64,000 nucleotides of DNA from Fusibacillus kribbianus (GTDB lineage Bacteria > Bacillota > Clostridia > Lachnospirales > Lachnospiraceae). The stretch covers positions 23,945 to 87,944 of the forward strand of contig NZ_JASGBQ010000008.1 of assembly GCF_030053595.1 (NCBI RefSeq), in the 5' to 3' direction. Below the pieces are notes generated by a model. It did no database searches. It saw only the letters and a program-made list of their open reading frames with translations, and had not been told where the DNA came from. The position numbers and the translations under genes were made by a program. Numbering within the stretch: position 1 is the stretch's first letter; every line of letters starts with the position of its first letter. Shown piece after piece: positions 34,463-43,895 of this stretch.

Positions 34463-35125
34463 TTATACACTTGCTTTATCTTCCTGTAAAACAAAGTTTG
34501 CACACTCAATTTTTTTGCAAGCATACAATTCTTTGAGAAAATCATCTGTTTTGGTCTTTTCAAATTGTTTCAATTCATAGATAAATTCTGCATATTCACT
34601 GGTTGTATTTTGAACTGAGATTCGGCTGTTTTTGAAATAGCGGTAGGTAACCGATTTCACATATTCCATTGCATCAACTTCACAGCGAATAATTAAAATA
34701 TATCTTCTTTCCTCTTTGACAGCTTTTGCAAGAATAAAGAATAAAAAGAGAACCACCGTGCTGGCAATCGCAATCACATACTGTGCAACTCCGCAGCAGA
34801 TGCCAACCATAATACTCCAAAAGATGAACATGGCATCACGTGGGTCTTTGATAGCTGTACGAAAACGAATGATTGACAACGCACCAACCATACCCAAAGA
34901 TAAAGCAATATTATTCGTGATAACTGCCATAATCGCTGTAGTGATGATCGCCATAGCAACCAGTGAAAGGTTAAAGTTACTGTTATAGGAAACCTTGCTT
35001 GATGTAAAATAGTATGCAATATAGATAGTAGCCCCAATCAAAAGTGCCATAAAAAGCTTAATGGCAACATCAAAAAAAGACACAGTACTTCCCGCCAAAA
35101 GATTTTCAATAATAAATTCCTTCAT
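34463..35125 (-). CDS. DUF4956 membrane protein
   Basis: A 220-residue protein. Four transmembrane helices fill the N-terminal half (for example LVAMAIITTAIMAVITNNIALSLGM). The conserved segment SIIRFRTAIKDPRDAMFIFW is typical of DUF4956, and a cytoplasmic ferredoxin-like C-terminal domain follows. It is found almost always next to a VTC-domain protein, here 13 bases upstream. Function not established; a regulator or channel of the polymer system is inferred. Confidence 0.85.
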   Translation of the reverse strand: MKEFIIENLLAGSTVSFFDVAIKLFMALLIGATIYIAYYFTSSKVSYNSNFNLSLVAMAIITTAIMAVITNNIALSLGMVGALSIIRFRTAIKDPRDAMFIFWSIMVGICCGVAQYVIAIASTVVLFLFFILAKAVKEERRYILIIRCEVDAMEYVKSVTYRYFKNSRISVQNTTSEYAEFIYELKQFEKTKTDDFLKELYACKKIECANFVLQEDKASV

Positions 35126-35138
35126 TTCTACTCTCTCC

Positions 35139-35828
35139 CTATATCATGTATTTATAAAACATTCTTCCGTTAGAATATTTACTGAAAGATGTGGTGGATT
35201 TTTTTACTCCGGCTAACGCCTCTTTTATATATCCAAAAAGGAAGTTATTATATTTTACTTCCATAATCGTCTGATCTGACGAAAGAATTGGATAAGTCAG
35301 CAGTTTCTCTTGAAACAAATCAAAATTGCTCTCAGTGGCTCGTATATCGGTGTCAAATGTAATCCTCGTATGATTACCGGCAGCACAGTAGGACACTCTT
35401 TTGTATTGTATAATCACTTTCGGTGCCATCCCCTGAGAAAGTTTTATGTAAAAATACATGGCCAGCGGATCATTACTTTGCAAAAGGACGTTGTAATTTC
35501 CGACACATAAATTTTCCAATGTGTTTCGATCGATCAACATACTGTCTTTTGTTTGTAATTCTCCATTCTTCCTTTTGCTTTCCAACTTTATGATACGGTC
35601 ATTCGTTCCGTAAATCCTTGCCCGAATTTTTTCATGCTCTTGCAAGCCTTCTTCTTTTTCAGCGCAAGCTCGATCAGAAAAGGTATCAAAATAAAGCGAT
35701 CGGATCTCATAGCCGTCCGCCGAAACACAGTAGGGGTCTTTCGGCATAACTGCGCCAATGCTCTTTTGTGCAAGAACACGTTCCTGACTGTTTAATATAA
35801 ATTTTTGCTCGGTTCTTTTTACCTGCAT
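35139..35828 (-). CDS. VTC-domain (polyphosphate polymerase-like) protein
   Basis: A 229-residue triphosphate-tunnel-type domain with the basic and acidic tunnel residues EQKF, SLYFDT, EKIRARIYG, IKLESKRK, IQYKRVSY, RITFDTDIRA and IMEVKY in order. In yeast, Vtc4 makes polyphosphate through such a tunnel. The bacterial CotH-linked versions are not known to do so and could bind nucleotide or polyphosphate, perhaps supplying phosphate for CotH. No membrane segment. Confidence 0.85.
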   Translation of the reverse strand: MQVKRTEQKFILNSQERVLAQKSIGAVMPKDPYCVSADGYEIRSLYFDTFSDRACAEKEEGLQEHEKIRARIYGTNDRIIKLESKRKNGELQTKDSMLIDRNTLENLCVGNYNVLLQSNDPLAMYFYIKLSQGMAPKVIIQYKRVSYCAAGNHTRITFDTDIRATESNFDLFQEKLLTYPILSSDQTIMEVKYNNFLFGYIKEALAGVKKSTTSFSKYSNGRMFYKYMI

Positions 35829-35843
35829 AGTATCATTCTTTCC

Positions 35844-36656
35844 TTATCTCGAATAGATTTCCTGCGGCTCAAACTCCAGAATTTTCACCTCAAACATCGC
35901 CGGGAACTCAGTATAAGCGTCCGGACTTCCCGGCCAATCTCCTCCTACCGCAAGATTAAAAATAAAATACATCGGTTCATCTGGAACATTCTCCCGAATC
36001 GTATAGACTACTTCATCTTCCAGATACCAGATCATTTCTTCCGGCGTCCATTCAAATGTAATACGGTATGTTTCCGGTATTTTATCAACTGGAAAGGTAT
36101 GTCTAAAAAAATCTCTTGATTTTTCACTTTCCTCCATGTAATGTAGCACTCCATAAAATATGTTGGGTTCATTCCCAATCAGTTCATAAATATCTACTTC
36201 CGGATAATCGGAATTGGTATCGGATGGCAACATCCAAATTGCAGGAAACAATCCTACGCCTTTCATAGTATTGATACAAAAAGAAAATCTTCCGTAACGA
36301 AAAGCAGATACGGATTCTGCTTTTCCGGAGAGATATACCTCTCCCATTTTATCAGCAGTCATGCGAATATGCGTCTCGTCAATTTGTACCTGTGAAGAAA
36401 TATACTGCTGAATCTCATTATTGGGTGATTTTAAAGCATCAACGGCAACAAACATCGCATCGTCTTCCGAGGTTTCCACAGCATCTGTAGAAACCTCAGA
36501 AAATTCTGTGTTGGACGGCTGTTCCATTTCAACTGTTTCTGCATTTTCATCCATCACAATGACATCTTCATCCTCTAAATGGGATAAACTGGTTCCAATT
36601 AAGCAACCGGCAATCACGATAAATAAAACTCCGAATATTAAAACTATTTTGTTCAT
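35844..36656 (-). CDS. GH16 family beta-glucanase-like lipo/membrane protein
   Basis: A 270-residue protein. ATG at 36656 is chosen because AAAGGAGGATAAGG precedes it. An N-terminal anchor (IVLIFGVLFIVIAGCLIG) contains a cysteine but no good lipobox. An acidic linker leads to a GH16 jelly roll with YGRFSFCINTMKGVGLFPAIWM and the catalytic EVDIYE motif (Glu153, Asp155, Glu158). GH16 enzymes cut beta-1,3 or mixed-linked glucans and galactans. It is the first gene of the operon, about 65 bases downstream of the promoter switch site, and may process the operon's own polymer. Confidence 0.85.
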   Translation of the reverse strand: MNKIVLIFGVLFIVIAGCLIGTSLSHLEDEDVIVMDENAETVEMEQPSNTEFSEVSTDAVETSEDDAMFVAVDALKSPNNEIQQYISSQVQIDETHIRMTADKMGEVYLSGKAESVSAFRYGRFSFCINTMKGVGLFPAIWMLPSDTNSDYPEVDIYELIGNEPNIFYGVLHYMEESEKSRDFFRHTFPVDKIPETYRITFEWTPEEMIWYLEDEVVYTIRENVPDEPMYFIFNLAVGGDWPGSPDAYTEFPAMFEVKILEFEPQEIYSR

Positions 36657-36720
36657 CCTTATCCTCCTTTTGAAGAGCAAGAAATATTGATATGGCGGTG
36701 CATAATAGTCTGTAACAATA

Positions 36721-36750
36721 ATCAAAAGGTGTACCTTCTGATAGCCGCAA
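36721..36750 (+). repeat. Recombination site 1 (central GT)
   Basis: ATCAAAAGGT-GT-ACCTTCTGAT is an imperfect palindrome with a 2-bp centre at 36731-36732, followed by AGCCGCAA. It has the form of a crossover site for a small serine recombinase: two roughly 10-bp arms around a dinucleotide. It lies about 65 bases upstream of the GH16 start. Confidence 0.7.
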
Positions 36751-36772
36751 ATTCGTATAAAAACCCTTATAC

Positions 36773-36801
36773 ATTATACTCGAAAAGTATGAATAAATCA
36801 A
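36773..36801 (-). promoter_or_regulatory. Promoter of the exopolysaccharide operon (inside invertible segment)
   Basis: On the minus strand TTGATT (36801-36796) and TATAAT (36778-36773) are separated by exactly 17 bases, a near-consensus sigma-A promoter pointing at the GH16 gene. It lies between the two recombination sites, so inversion of the segment would turn it away from the operon. In the orientation given, the operon should be ON. Confidence 0.75.
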
Positions 36802-36888
36802 GAATTTCGCTGAAATTATTGAAAATTGTTCGATCTTCAATACAAATTATAACCTCTCTGTTTCACTATGTATTTTGGGGAGAGGTTT

Positions 36889-36918
36889 GTCAAAAGGTAC
36901 ACCTTCTGATAGCCGCAA
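36889..36918 (+). repeat. Recombination site 2 (central AC)
   Basis: TCAAAAGGT-AC-ACCTTCTGAT followed by AGCCGCAA is identical to site 1 over 29 bases except for the central dinucleotide at 36899-36900, AC instead of GT. Centre-to-centre distance to site 1 is 168 bases. It lies ten bases past the stop of the serine recombinase gene. Confidence 0.7.
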
Positions 36919-36927
36919 GTCGTTAAA

Positions 36928-37563
<636 letters not shown>

Positions 37564-37597
37564 TCAAAATACAAGTAAAAAGAACAGGAACGGCACA

Positions 37598-39301
37598 TTA
37601 CCGTTCCTGTTCGTGGCGTTTGGGTTTCTTATGCTGCTGTGTCTGCTGTGCTTTCTGTTTCTGCCGCAAAAACTCTCGAACAGACCGTGTCTCCGCTTCC
37701 TCATGGAGCAGATTTGCCACATCACGCTTGCTGTCGTGCATCATCATCGGATCGTATTTCTCACCGTAGACAGATTTTACTCGATCAACGGCAGATCGTT
37801 CCTTTTCATCACGAACGGCAAGCCGTGCGTCCATCAGCTCGGCGGCATCCATACCGGCGGCTTGCTCTTTCAGCTCGGCGTACTGCTTCAAGGCTTCATC
37901 AAGCTCGGCAGAATATTTCGCCTCCTGCTCAGACAGCTTCTGTAGCGCACCCTCCAATGTGGCGATTTCTTTCTTCACCGCAGAAATGCCCGCATCGTCG
38001 GCACAGTCCAAAGAGCGAAGCACCATTTCCTTTTCGGTTTTCAGTTCCTCCAATTCCTCGGTCAGCTCGGTAATGCGGCGGGTAAGGTCATGCAGCTTGG
38101 GTATCTGATAGAACGGCGTTTCCTTTTTCTCCGCAAGCAGAGCTTTCCGTTCCTTGGATTTCTCCTTGATCTGCTGCACCAATCCCGCATAGCGTTCAAG
38201 CTCCGGCTTGACTGCCTTGACACGCTTGCCCATGTTGTGTTTGCCTACACCTATATGACGGAGCTGATAACTGAAAATCAGCATACTGCTGCGTATCTTT
38301 TCCATTGCCTCCGCTATGGCAGGAACGGTATTCTTCACCGCCTGCATCAGCTTCTTAACCGTTGCTTTCAGCTCTCGCAGCAGAGCATTGTCTGCCTTGA
38401 TCTGACGGTTGATTTCACAGCGTTCAGAGATGATGCCCTTTTTCTCCAATGCACGGGCAACTACACCCTCGTGAATGGTGGGCTGCTCGGTCAAGCCCCG
38501 ATCTGCATGGCTGCGGTGGTCGATGCGCTCATCGTGTCCGTATCGCTCCAAATAGCGGTTGGTCACATCTGCCCACGCCTTGCGCCATTCCATAAGCTGT
38601 TCCTCACTGTTCCAACGCTCGGCAATGGGATTCTGCCTGCCGAACTTGGTGCTTTTCGGGTGCTTGTTGGCTCGTTCGTATCCGTGCTTCTCCGCTTCAG
38701 ATGGCGGCATATACACTTTCTTGCGCCCGACCTTGTAAGGATATTGTTTCTCCCATCCGTCAGCCTGTACCGCCTTGAACTCAGCGGCGGTAAAGCCCCG
38801 TTCCTCACCGTTTCTGATACAGAGATATTCTTTCTCGGTCTTGTACTGCCAGTTTCCTTGTTCATCCAACGGGCGAACCGTCAGCATAATATGAGCGTGA
38901 GGATTATGACCGGGCGGGTACGGATCGTGGATCGCCACATCAGCGCACATTCCTTCGGCAACAAAACTGTTCTGGATAAAATCGGTTAGAAGATCCTGCC
39001 ATTGTGCCGGTGTCAGTTCAATGGGCAGAGCAGGAACGAACTCACGGGCAAGGCGACTGTCCTTGGTCTTTTCGTTTTCCTCCACGGCGTTCCAAAGTAC
39101 ACCTCGGTCTTTCCATTCGGGTGGCGCAAACTCCGGCAGAAACACATCCTGCCACACAAGCCCTTTCTTTCGTGTAAAGTCGTGCCGTACCCCGTCATAG
39201 TCGTTAAGAATATTGGTACAGCTCAGATAAGCGGAAGCGGCAACCGCAGAGCGTCCCGTACCTCTGCTGACCACTTTCGCTTCCAAGTGGTAGATCGCCA
39301 T
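37598..39301 (-). CDS. MobA/MobL-type relaxase (MOBQ) of IME-C
   Basis: A 567-residue relaxase. The N-terminus MAIYHLEAKVVSRGTGRSAVAASAYLS is the MobA/MobL family start, with the HUH motif HDPYPPGHNPHAHIMLTVR near residue 130. A long charged coiled coil makes up the C-terminal half. It should nick the candidate oriT at 39583-39622. It diverges clearly in sequence from the relaxases at 16341 and 60963, so the elements are not recent duplicates. Confidence 0.9.
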   Translation of the reverse strand: MAIYHLEAKVVSRGTGRSAVAASAYLSCTNILNDYDGVRHDFTRKKGLVWQDVFLPEFAPPEWKDRGVLWNAVEENEKTKDSRLAREFVPALPIELTPAQWQDLLTDFIQNSFVAEGMCADVAIHDPYPPGHNPHAHIMLTVRPLDEQGNWQYKTEKEYLCIRNGEERGFTAAEFKAVQADGWEKQYPYKVGRKKVYMPPSEAEKHGYERANKHPKSTKFGRQNPIAERWNSEEQLMEWRKAWADVTNRYLERYGHDERIDHRSHADRGLTEQPTIHEGVVARALEKKGIISERCEINRQIKADNALLRELKATVKKLMQAVKNTVPAIAEAMEKIRSSMLIFSYQLRHIGVGKHNMGKRVKAVKPELERYAGLVQQIKEKSKERKALLAEKKETPFYQIPKLHDLTRRITELTEELEELKTEKEMVLRSLDCADDAGISAVKKEIATLEGALQKLSEQEAKYSAELDEALKQYAELKEQAAGMDAAELMDARLAVRDEKERSAVDRVKSVYGEKYDPMMMHDSKRDVANLLHEEAETRSVREFLRQKQKAQQTQQHKKPKRHEQER

Positions 39302-39582
39302 TCGTTCTCACCGTCCTTTTGCAAAGTTTCTGTTTCTCTTTTCAAAGAGAAAATGACTATCACTAATGCTGATAGTCATTACCGCTGACAAAGCTGCCAG
39401 TGGCAGGTTTGTGCGGGCAGTTGGTGGAATACCGTCGGTTGAAGCGACGGTATTAAGGGATGCAATCACTGTGCACCGACTGCGTGGACTATGACAGCAG
39501 CACCGCCGTGATGTGGCATTGTCCATAAGGCTCCCGCAGGAGCCGCATCCGCCTCGCAGAGCGCACGGTTGCCGCAGGCAAT

Positions 39583-39622
39583 ACCACCGCCCCTTCGGGG
39601 TGGTGAGTAAGTGCGCCCTTCG
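39583..39622 (+). other. Candidate oriT of IME-C
   Basis: A hairpin ACCACCGCCCC...GGGGTGGT (39583-39604) is followed by GAGTAAGTGCGCCCTTCGGG. The stretch TAAGTGCGCCCT is an exact match to the RSF1010 nic core. It lies between the relaxase and DUF3847. The rest of 39302-39672 has several short inverted repeats, such as AATACCGTCG/CGACGGTATT, and no gene. Confidence 0.75.
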
Positions 39623-39672
39623 GGATAAAAGAAACGGGACGCCCGGTTGCCCGAACGCCCCTCGTCCCAAGT

Positions 39673-39870
39673 TTATCGTCTTAATCTGCATAAAAAGTCC
39701 TCCACATCGTCAAGGCTCATGGAAGCAACGCTCGGAAAGACCTTTTCAAGTATCGCTCCCTCCTGGATCAGCCGTCGTGTCCTTACTTTTCGCTCCTTAT
39801 TACGATCACGCATCTCGGCTTCTTCCAATCTGTGCTTGGCCTGTAATAACTTTTTCTCGTTCTCGGTCAT
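39673..39870 (-). CDS. DUF3847 family protein
   Basis: A 65-residue protein from ATG at 39870, with GGAGGAATTTTT upstream. Charged helical N-terminus (MTENEKKLLQAKHRLEEAEM), then KVRTRRLIQEGAILEKVF, the DUF3847 signature. Shorter than its relatives at 23623 and 62425. It is beside the oriT, as they are. Confidence 0.75.
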   Translation of the reverse strand: MTENEKKLLQAKHRLEEAEMRDRNKERKVRTRRLIQEGAILEKVFPSVASMSLDDVEDFLCRLRR

Positions 39871-40028
39871 AAAAATTCCTCCTGTGGTAGTAAAAGTAGG
39901 GTTATTCGATAGCAGTGTAATACCAGATGTCCGTCTGTTTGGTATCACGCTTTTTCTGGAAATCGTTGTAGTAGCAAACATGCCCCCGTTTGGTATCGCA
40001 GTAATACCAAACGAGGGCATTTGTAGTA

Positions 40029-40385
40029 TCAGAAGCTGTCAGCGAAGTCCAATGCCGCTGAAATGTTCTCGTCATCCTCAGTAGACAGAACTTCAACGGC
40101 GGCAGGCGGCGTGGACGGAAACATACTGACGGGTGCAAACCGCAAGCCCTGCTCAATGGCTTCCATCACACGCCGAAGAAAAGCATCCTCCTTTGCACGG
40201 GTTTCCAGATACGGATCGCTTTCAAGCCGTGCCTGGCGTTCAAAATGGTCATTGACTGCGGTAACAATCGCCTTGCTGTAAGACCGATATTGCTTTTTAT
40301 CCATTCGCTGTAAATGTTCGTAGGCTCGGCGGTCATCCTCGTCTGCAAGGTTTAAGCGCAGGGTGGTCGTGAAGATCTGCTTCAT
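40029..40385 (-). CDS. ParR-like centromere-binding protein
   Basis: A 118-residue protein. The N-terminal part (MKQIFTTTLRLNLADEDDRRAYEHLQRMDKKQYRSYSKAI) looks like a ribbon-helix-helix DNA-binding domain, and the C-terminal half is acidic. It starts with ATG overlapping the end of the ParM-like gene, the usual operon of type II (actin-like) partition systems. It probably binds a centromere near the operon, although no repeat array was recognised. Confidence 0.65.
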   Translation of the reverse strand: MKQIFTTTLRLNLADEDDRRAYEHLQRMDKKQYRSYSKAIVTAVNDHFERQARLESDPYLETRAKEDAFLRRVMEAIEQGLRFAPVSMFPSTPPAAVEVLSTEDDENISAALDFADSF

Positions 40386-41319
40386 ACGATGCCGCCTTTT
40401 CTGCTCTGCTTCTGCTCAGCAAGCAGTTCATAGCCCTTTGCAGTAGCGCAAATATCATCGTTGATAATCACACGATCTTTGTCATAGCTGCCGAAGTTTT
40501 TGAGAATACAGCTTCCACCGCCTACCACATACAGGCGCATCAGTTCGGGATCGTATTCATGCTCACGCAATCTGCGGAAAATGCCCTCCGCATATTCGGT
40601 TGCAGTATCACGGATGGCGGTCAGATAACGCTGGCTGATGTCTGCTGTACCGTGACGGATGACACGCTCAAGGACGGTTTCATCTACCGATACACCAAAC
40701 TGCTTCATCAGATTTTCACGAACCGCAAGCATACACTGATTGGTGCCGTACTTTTCGGTGAAGCACTTTTTCGCAAGAGGGCGGCACTCGTTGATATACA
40801 TGACGTTCATTGTGCCGTTGCCAATATCGCAGAGCATATTGATACCCTTGAACTCACGGAGCTTGTCTGCAACCGCAGAAAAGCCCTGTGGGAAAATATC
40901 TGCTCCGACAAAATCAACATGATAGTCAACACCCTTAAAAGTGAAGTCGGCGCTGTCGTTCTGCAAAAGATACGCCTTGAAGCTGTCCTTTTGCTCGCTC
41001 ACCCAGGTCAAAGGAAGTCCAGCCGCAAGGTGGACACGGGCGGAGGTCAGTTTGCGGATATTCAGCCACGGGCAACGGCGGCAAGAGTGAGAATATAGTA
41101 GTCGCTGTCTGCCATTTTGTCGGAGATAAATTCCTTGTGTTCCTCGCCGATGAGATAGTATCTGCCCTCATAGACGAGTAGATTGCCCTTGAAGGTCGGC
41201 TCTTTGTCATAGGCGGCAACGCCCGTTTTGAAGCAGCAATGGGCGGTCTTGATGTTACCGTAGCCGTGGTCGATACCGATGATGATGGGATTGGTGTTGT
41301 AGTTGTTCGTAAAATTCAT
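40382..41319 (-). pseudogene. ParM/StbA actin-like partition ATPase, frameshifted
   Basis: The N-terminal part from ATG at 41319 reads MNFTNNYNTNPIIIGIDHGYGNIKTAH (phosphate-1 loop) to YYILTLAAVARG and then a stop. In the next frame the protein continues NIRKLTSARVHLAAGLPLTWV...MLCDIGNGTMNV (phosphate-2)...LYVVGGGSC to the stop at 40382. Loss of one base in CGTGGCTGAATATC (about 41064) explains the break; CGTGAGCTG would give a continuous frame of about 310 residues. Either a recent inactivation or a sequencing error. Confidence 0.8.
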
Positions 41320-41440
41320 AGAGTTTCCTTCCTGCCGCTTTGCGGCGATACAAAAAATTTGATAGTTTTGGTGTTGGGCAAAATGTCCACCTGAAAATGA
41401 AAGAAGCGGATCGACATACATCAATCCGCTTCAAATATCG

Positions 41441-43507
41441 TTATGCTGTTTTCTGTTCTTTCTCCGGCAATGCCGGTTCCTGCTTTGATTCCCGCAAGGC
41501 TTTCTTCCGTTCGCCCTGCCGCTTGATCTGTGCCGCATACCGGCAATCATCAGAGCAGTATTTAACGCTGTTTCGTGTCGTAGTAAAAACCTTGCCGCAG
41601 TGTTCGCAGGTGATTTCACGGCTTCGTTCCTTTGCCGCTTCCTGCCGGTAATACTTCGCTCGGCAATTCACATCGCAGAACAGCTTTGCCGTTGACCTCG
41701 CTTCAAAGGTCTTGCCGCAGCACTTGCAGGTCTGCGTGATGGGAACGCCTACGGTGCGTTCGCCGGATTTCAGCTTTTGGTAGCGTTCACGGCTGCGGGC
41801 ACGTTCTTTCCTCAAAAACTCCTGCCGCTTGATTTCTTCCTCGGTCAACTCCGGTGCGGGAAGCTCAAAATGCCCGATGAACTTCAGATAAATTTCAACC
41901 TCCTGCACTCTGTCACCGTCTACCTTTTCGGGAGCGTGGACAATGATTTTATCGATAAACTCGTTTATCATTGGTGTGGTCAGCTCGGAAAAGTCGGTGT
42001 ATTTCCTCGCAAGCTCCATAAACTGCTCCACACGAGCGGTATCTTCCTCAAAAGAGGATACCCGCTGTTCGGCTTCTTCCACGGATGCCTGCAAGTTTTT
42101 CTGCTCGGCTTCATATTCGGCAAGCAGGGTATCAAAGCGTTCATCGGTAATGCGCCCGATAGCAAAGGATTCATAGAGCTTTTTAATGATATTGTCAAGC
42201 TCGGCAATACGCTTCTTGTCCTTGTTCAGCCTACGCCTGGTTTCCTTTGCTGCTTCTTTCTGTTTGATCTGAGAAGCGGAGCGCACCTTTTCCATAAACT
42301 CGTCTTGATTGGAAATGGCATAGGTGCTGACGGTGCGGATGGTGTTCAAGATCAGCTCTCGGAGTGCTTTTGTGGAAATATGGTGATTACGGCAGGCGGC
42401 AGAGCGTTTCTGACCCGCCAATTTATAGGTGGAACACTCATAGGCATCGGATGGATAAGGCTTGGTGTCGGAACCTCTTGTGCGCTGATTATACATCTTT
42501 GCCCCACAGTCTGCACAGAACAGAAGTCCCGTCAGGGGATTGGCTTCGCCTATCGTGTCGTGGCGTCTCGGTGTCTTTCGGAGCTTCTGTGCAAGCTCCC
42601 ACGTTTCCTTATCCACGATAGCTTCGTGGGTGTTCTCAAAGACAAGCCATTCCTCTTTGGGATTCATCACAGGGCTTTTGTCCTTGTAGGACTGCTTGTG
42701 AGAACGGAAGTTGACCGTATGCCCCATATACTCCGGCTTTGCAAGGATGTTCCCGACGATATAGCCACTCCAGTTATAGGGATTGGGAAATTCCTCTTTG
42801 CTTTTCCAAACGCCCCGGCCTTGCCTTGCGGCATAGACCGCAGGGGTTTCGATCTTGTCATCAAATAGGATGCGGGCAATGTCATACGGACCTTTGCCCT
42901 CGATGGTCAACCGGAAGATGCGGCGGACAACCTCTGCCGCTTCCTCATCAATCAGCCAGTGATACTTGTCCTCCGGGTCTTTCTTGTAGCCGTAGATGGC
43001 GCAGTTGGTGGTGGGCTTGCCCGATTCGCCCTTGACACGAATGGCGGTGCGCTGCTTGCGGCTTAAATCTCGCAAGTACCATTCGTTCATAATATTCAAA
43101 AAAGGAGCAAATTCGTTGCTGTTCTGATCGTCGCTGTCCACGCTGTTGGCAATCGCCACAAAGTGTACATTGTGCTGACGAAAGAACACCTCCGTGTAAA
43201 AGCCTGTTTGCAGATAGTCACGGCCCGCCCTGCTCATGTCCTTGACTATAACATGGGCAACCTTGCCTGCTTCAATGTCTGCAATGAGCTGTTTCCACGC
43301 AGGACGCTCAAAATTTCCTCCACTCCAACCGTCATCCGTATAGTGCTGACAGTTTGTATAACCTCTCTGCTGGGCATAGCTTTCGAGGTATTTTTTCTGA
43401 TTGACAATGCTGTTGCTATCGCCAACCTGGTCATCGTCACGGGAAAGTCTCTCGTACAATGCCGTAATTTTATTGGGATCCTGTCCCACAGTCTGTTTCA
43501 CGCTCAT
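41441..43507 (-). CDS. Large serine recombinase with extra C-terminal zinc fingers
   Basis: A 688-residue recombinase. The catalytic domain has ITALYERLSRDDD with Ser22 and KDMSRAGRDYLQTG. A Recombinase domain, a zinc ribbon CADCGAKMY and a coiled coil follow. Unlike its neighbours it has about 130 more residues with two further Cys pairs (CKCCGKTF...FCDVNCRAKYY and CEHCGKVF...YCSDDCRYAA). It is the likely integrase of IME-C, although it lies well inside the element rather than at an end. Coupled by a 4-base overlap to the upstream TnpW. Confidence 0.88.
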   Translation of the reverse strand: MSVKQTVGQDPNKITALYERLSRDDDQVGDSNSIVNQKKYLESYAQQRGYTNCQHYTDDGWSGGNFERPAWKQLIADIEAGKVAHVIVKDMSRAGRDYLQTGFYTEVFFRQHNVHFVAIANSVDSDDQNSNEFAPFLNIMNEWYLRDLSRKQRTAIRVKGESGKPTTNCAIYGYKKDPEDKYHWLIDEEAAEVVRRIFRLTIEGKGPYDIARILFDDKIETPAVYAARQGRGVWKSKEEFPNPYNWSGYIVGNILAKPEYMGHTVNFRSHKQSYKDKSPVMNPKEEWLVFENTHEAIVDKETWELAQKLRKTPRRHDTIGEANPLTGLLFCADCGAKMYNQRTRGSDTKPYPSDAYECSTYKLAGQKRSAACRNHHISTKALRELILNTIRTVSTYAISNQDEFMEKVRSASQIKQKEAAKETRRRLNKDKKRIAELDNIIKKLYESFAIGRITDERFDTLLAEYEAEQKNLQASVEEAEQRVSSFEEDTARVEQFMELARKYTDFSELTTPMINEFIDKIIVHAPEKVDGDRVQEVEIYLKFIGHFELPAPELTEEEIKRQEFLRKERARSRERYQKLKSGERTVGVPITQTCKCCGKTFEARSTAKLFCDVNCRAKYYRQEAAKERSREITCEHCGKVFTTTRNSVKYCSDDCRYAAQIKRQGERKKALRESKQEPALPEKEQKTA

Positions 43508-43719
43508 GATGCGCTCCTTTCAGACTGTCGACTCATTTGTGGTGCGTCCATTATATCATACTTTTCGCAGCTTGTGTGAACTTCATTGCGAATAATTCGT
43601 AAAATTTTATCCTCCATCGTTTCCGTACCGCTTTCGTTAAACACGACCTTGACTTTATAGGTTGTGCCACCGATGCGGTGGGTGGTATAAGCAAAATTCT
43701 TGCTTTCGTTTTTTACCAT
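43504..43719 (-). CDS. tnpW: TnpW family transposon-encoded protein
   Basis: A 71-residue protein from ATG at 43719 (GGAGGAGATTTGCCT upstream). It has the TnpW core THRIGGTTYKVKVVFNESGTETMEDKILRIIRNE. Small proteins of this family accompany Tn4451-type recombinases; here it overlaps the recombinase start by four bases. Function unknown. Confidence 0.8.
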   Translation of the reverse strand: MVKNESKNFAYTTHRIGGTTYKVKVVFNESGTETMEDKILRIIRNEVHTSCEKYDIMDAPQMSRQSERSAS

Positions 43720-43895
43720 AGGCAAATCTCCTCCATAGATTGAATAATTCATAAATTTCGAGTATACTATTGATAGTTCCGATTCCCTGTAACCATTTGT
43801 GCGGTTAAAGCAGGACAAGAGGGATAAACCCCTTACCCATGCAGAAATGCCCTCAAAAAAGCCTTGCGGTACAAGGCTTTCCGAGGGCAAAACGG

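Noticed and set aside
36721..36918. The two 29-base sites as simple direct repeats from a transposition event
   Set aside because: Near-perfect internal dyad symmetry, a 2-bp difference exactly at the centre, and an adjacent serine recombinase fit crossover sites better. Direct repetition of the outer AGCCGCAA remains unexplained.
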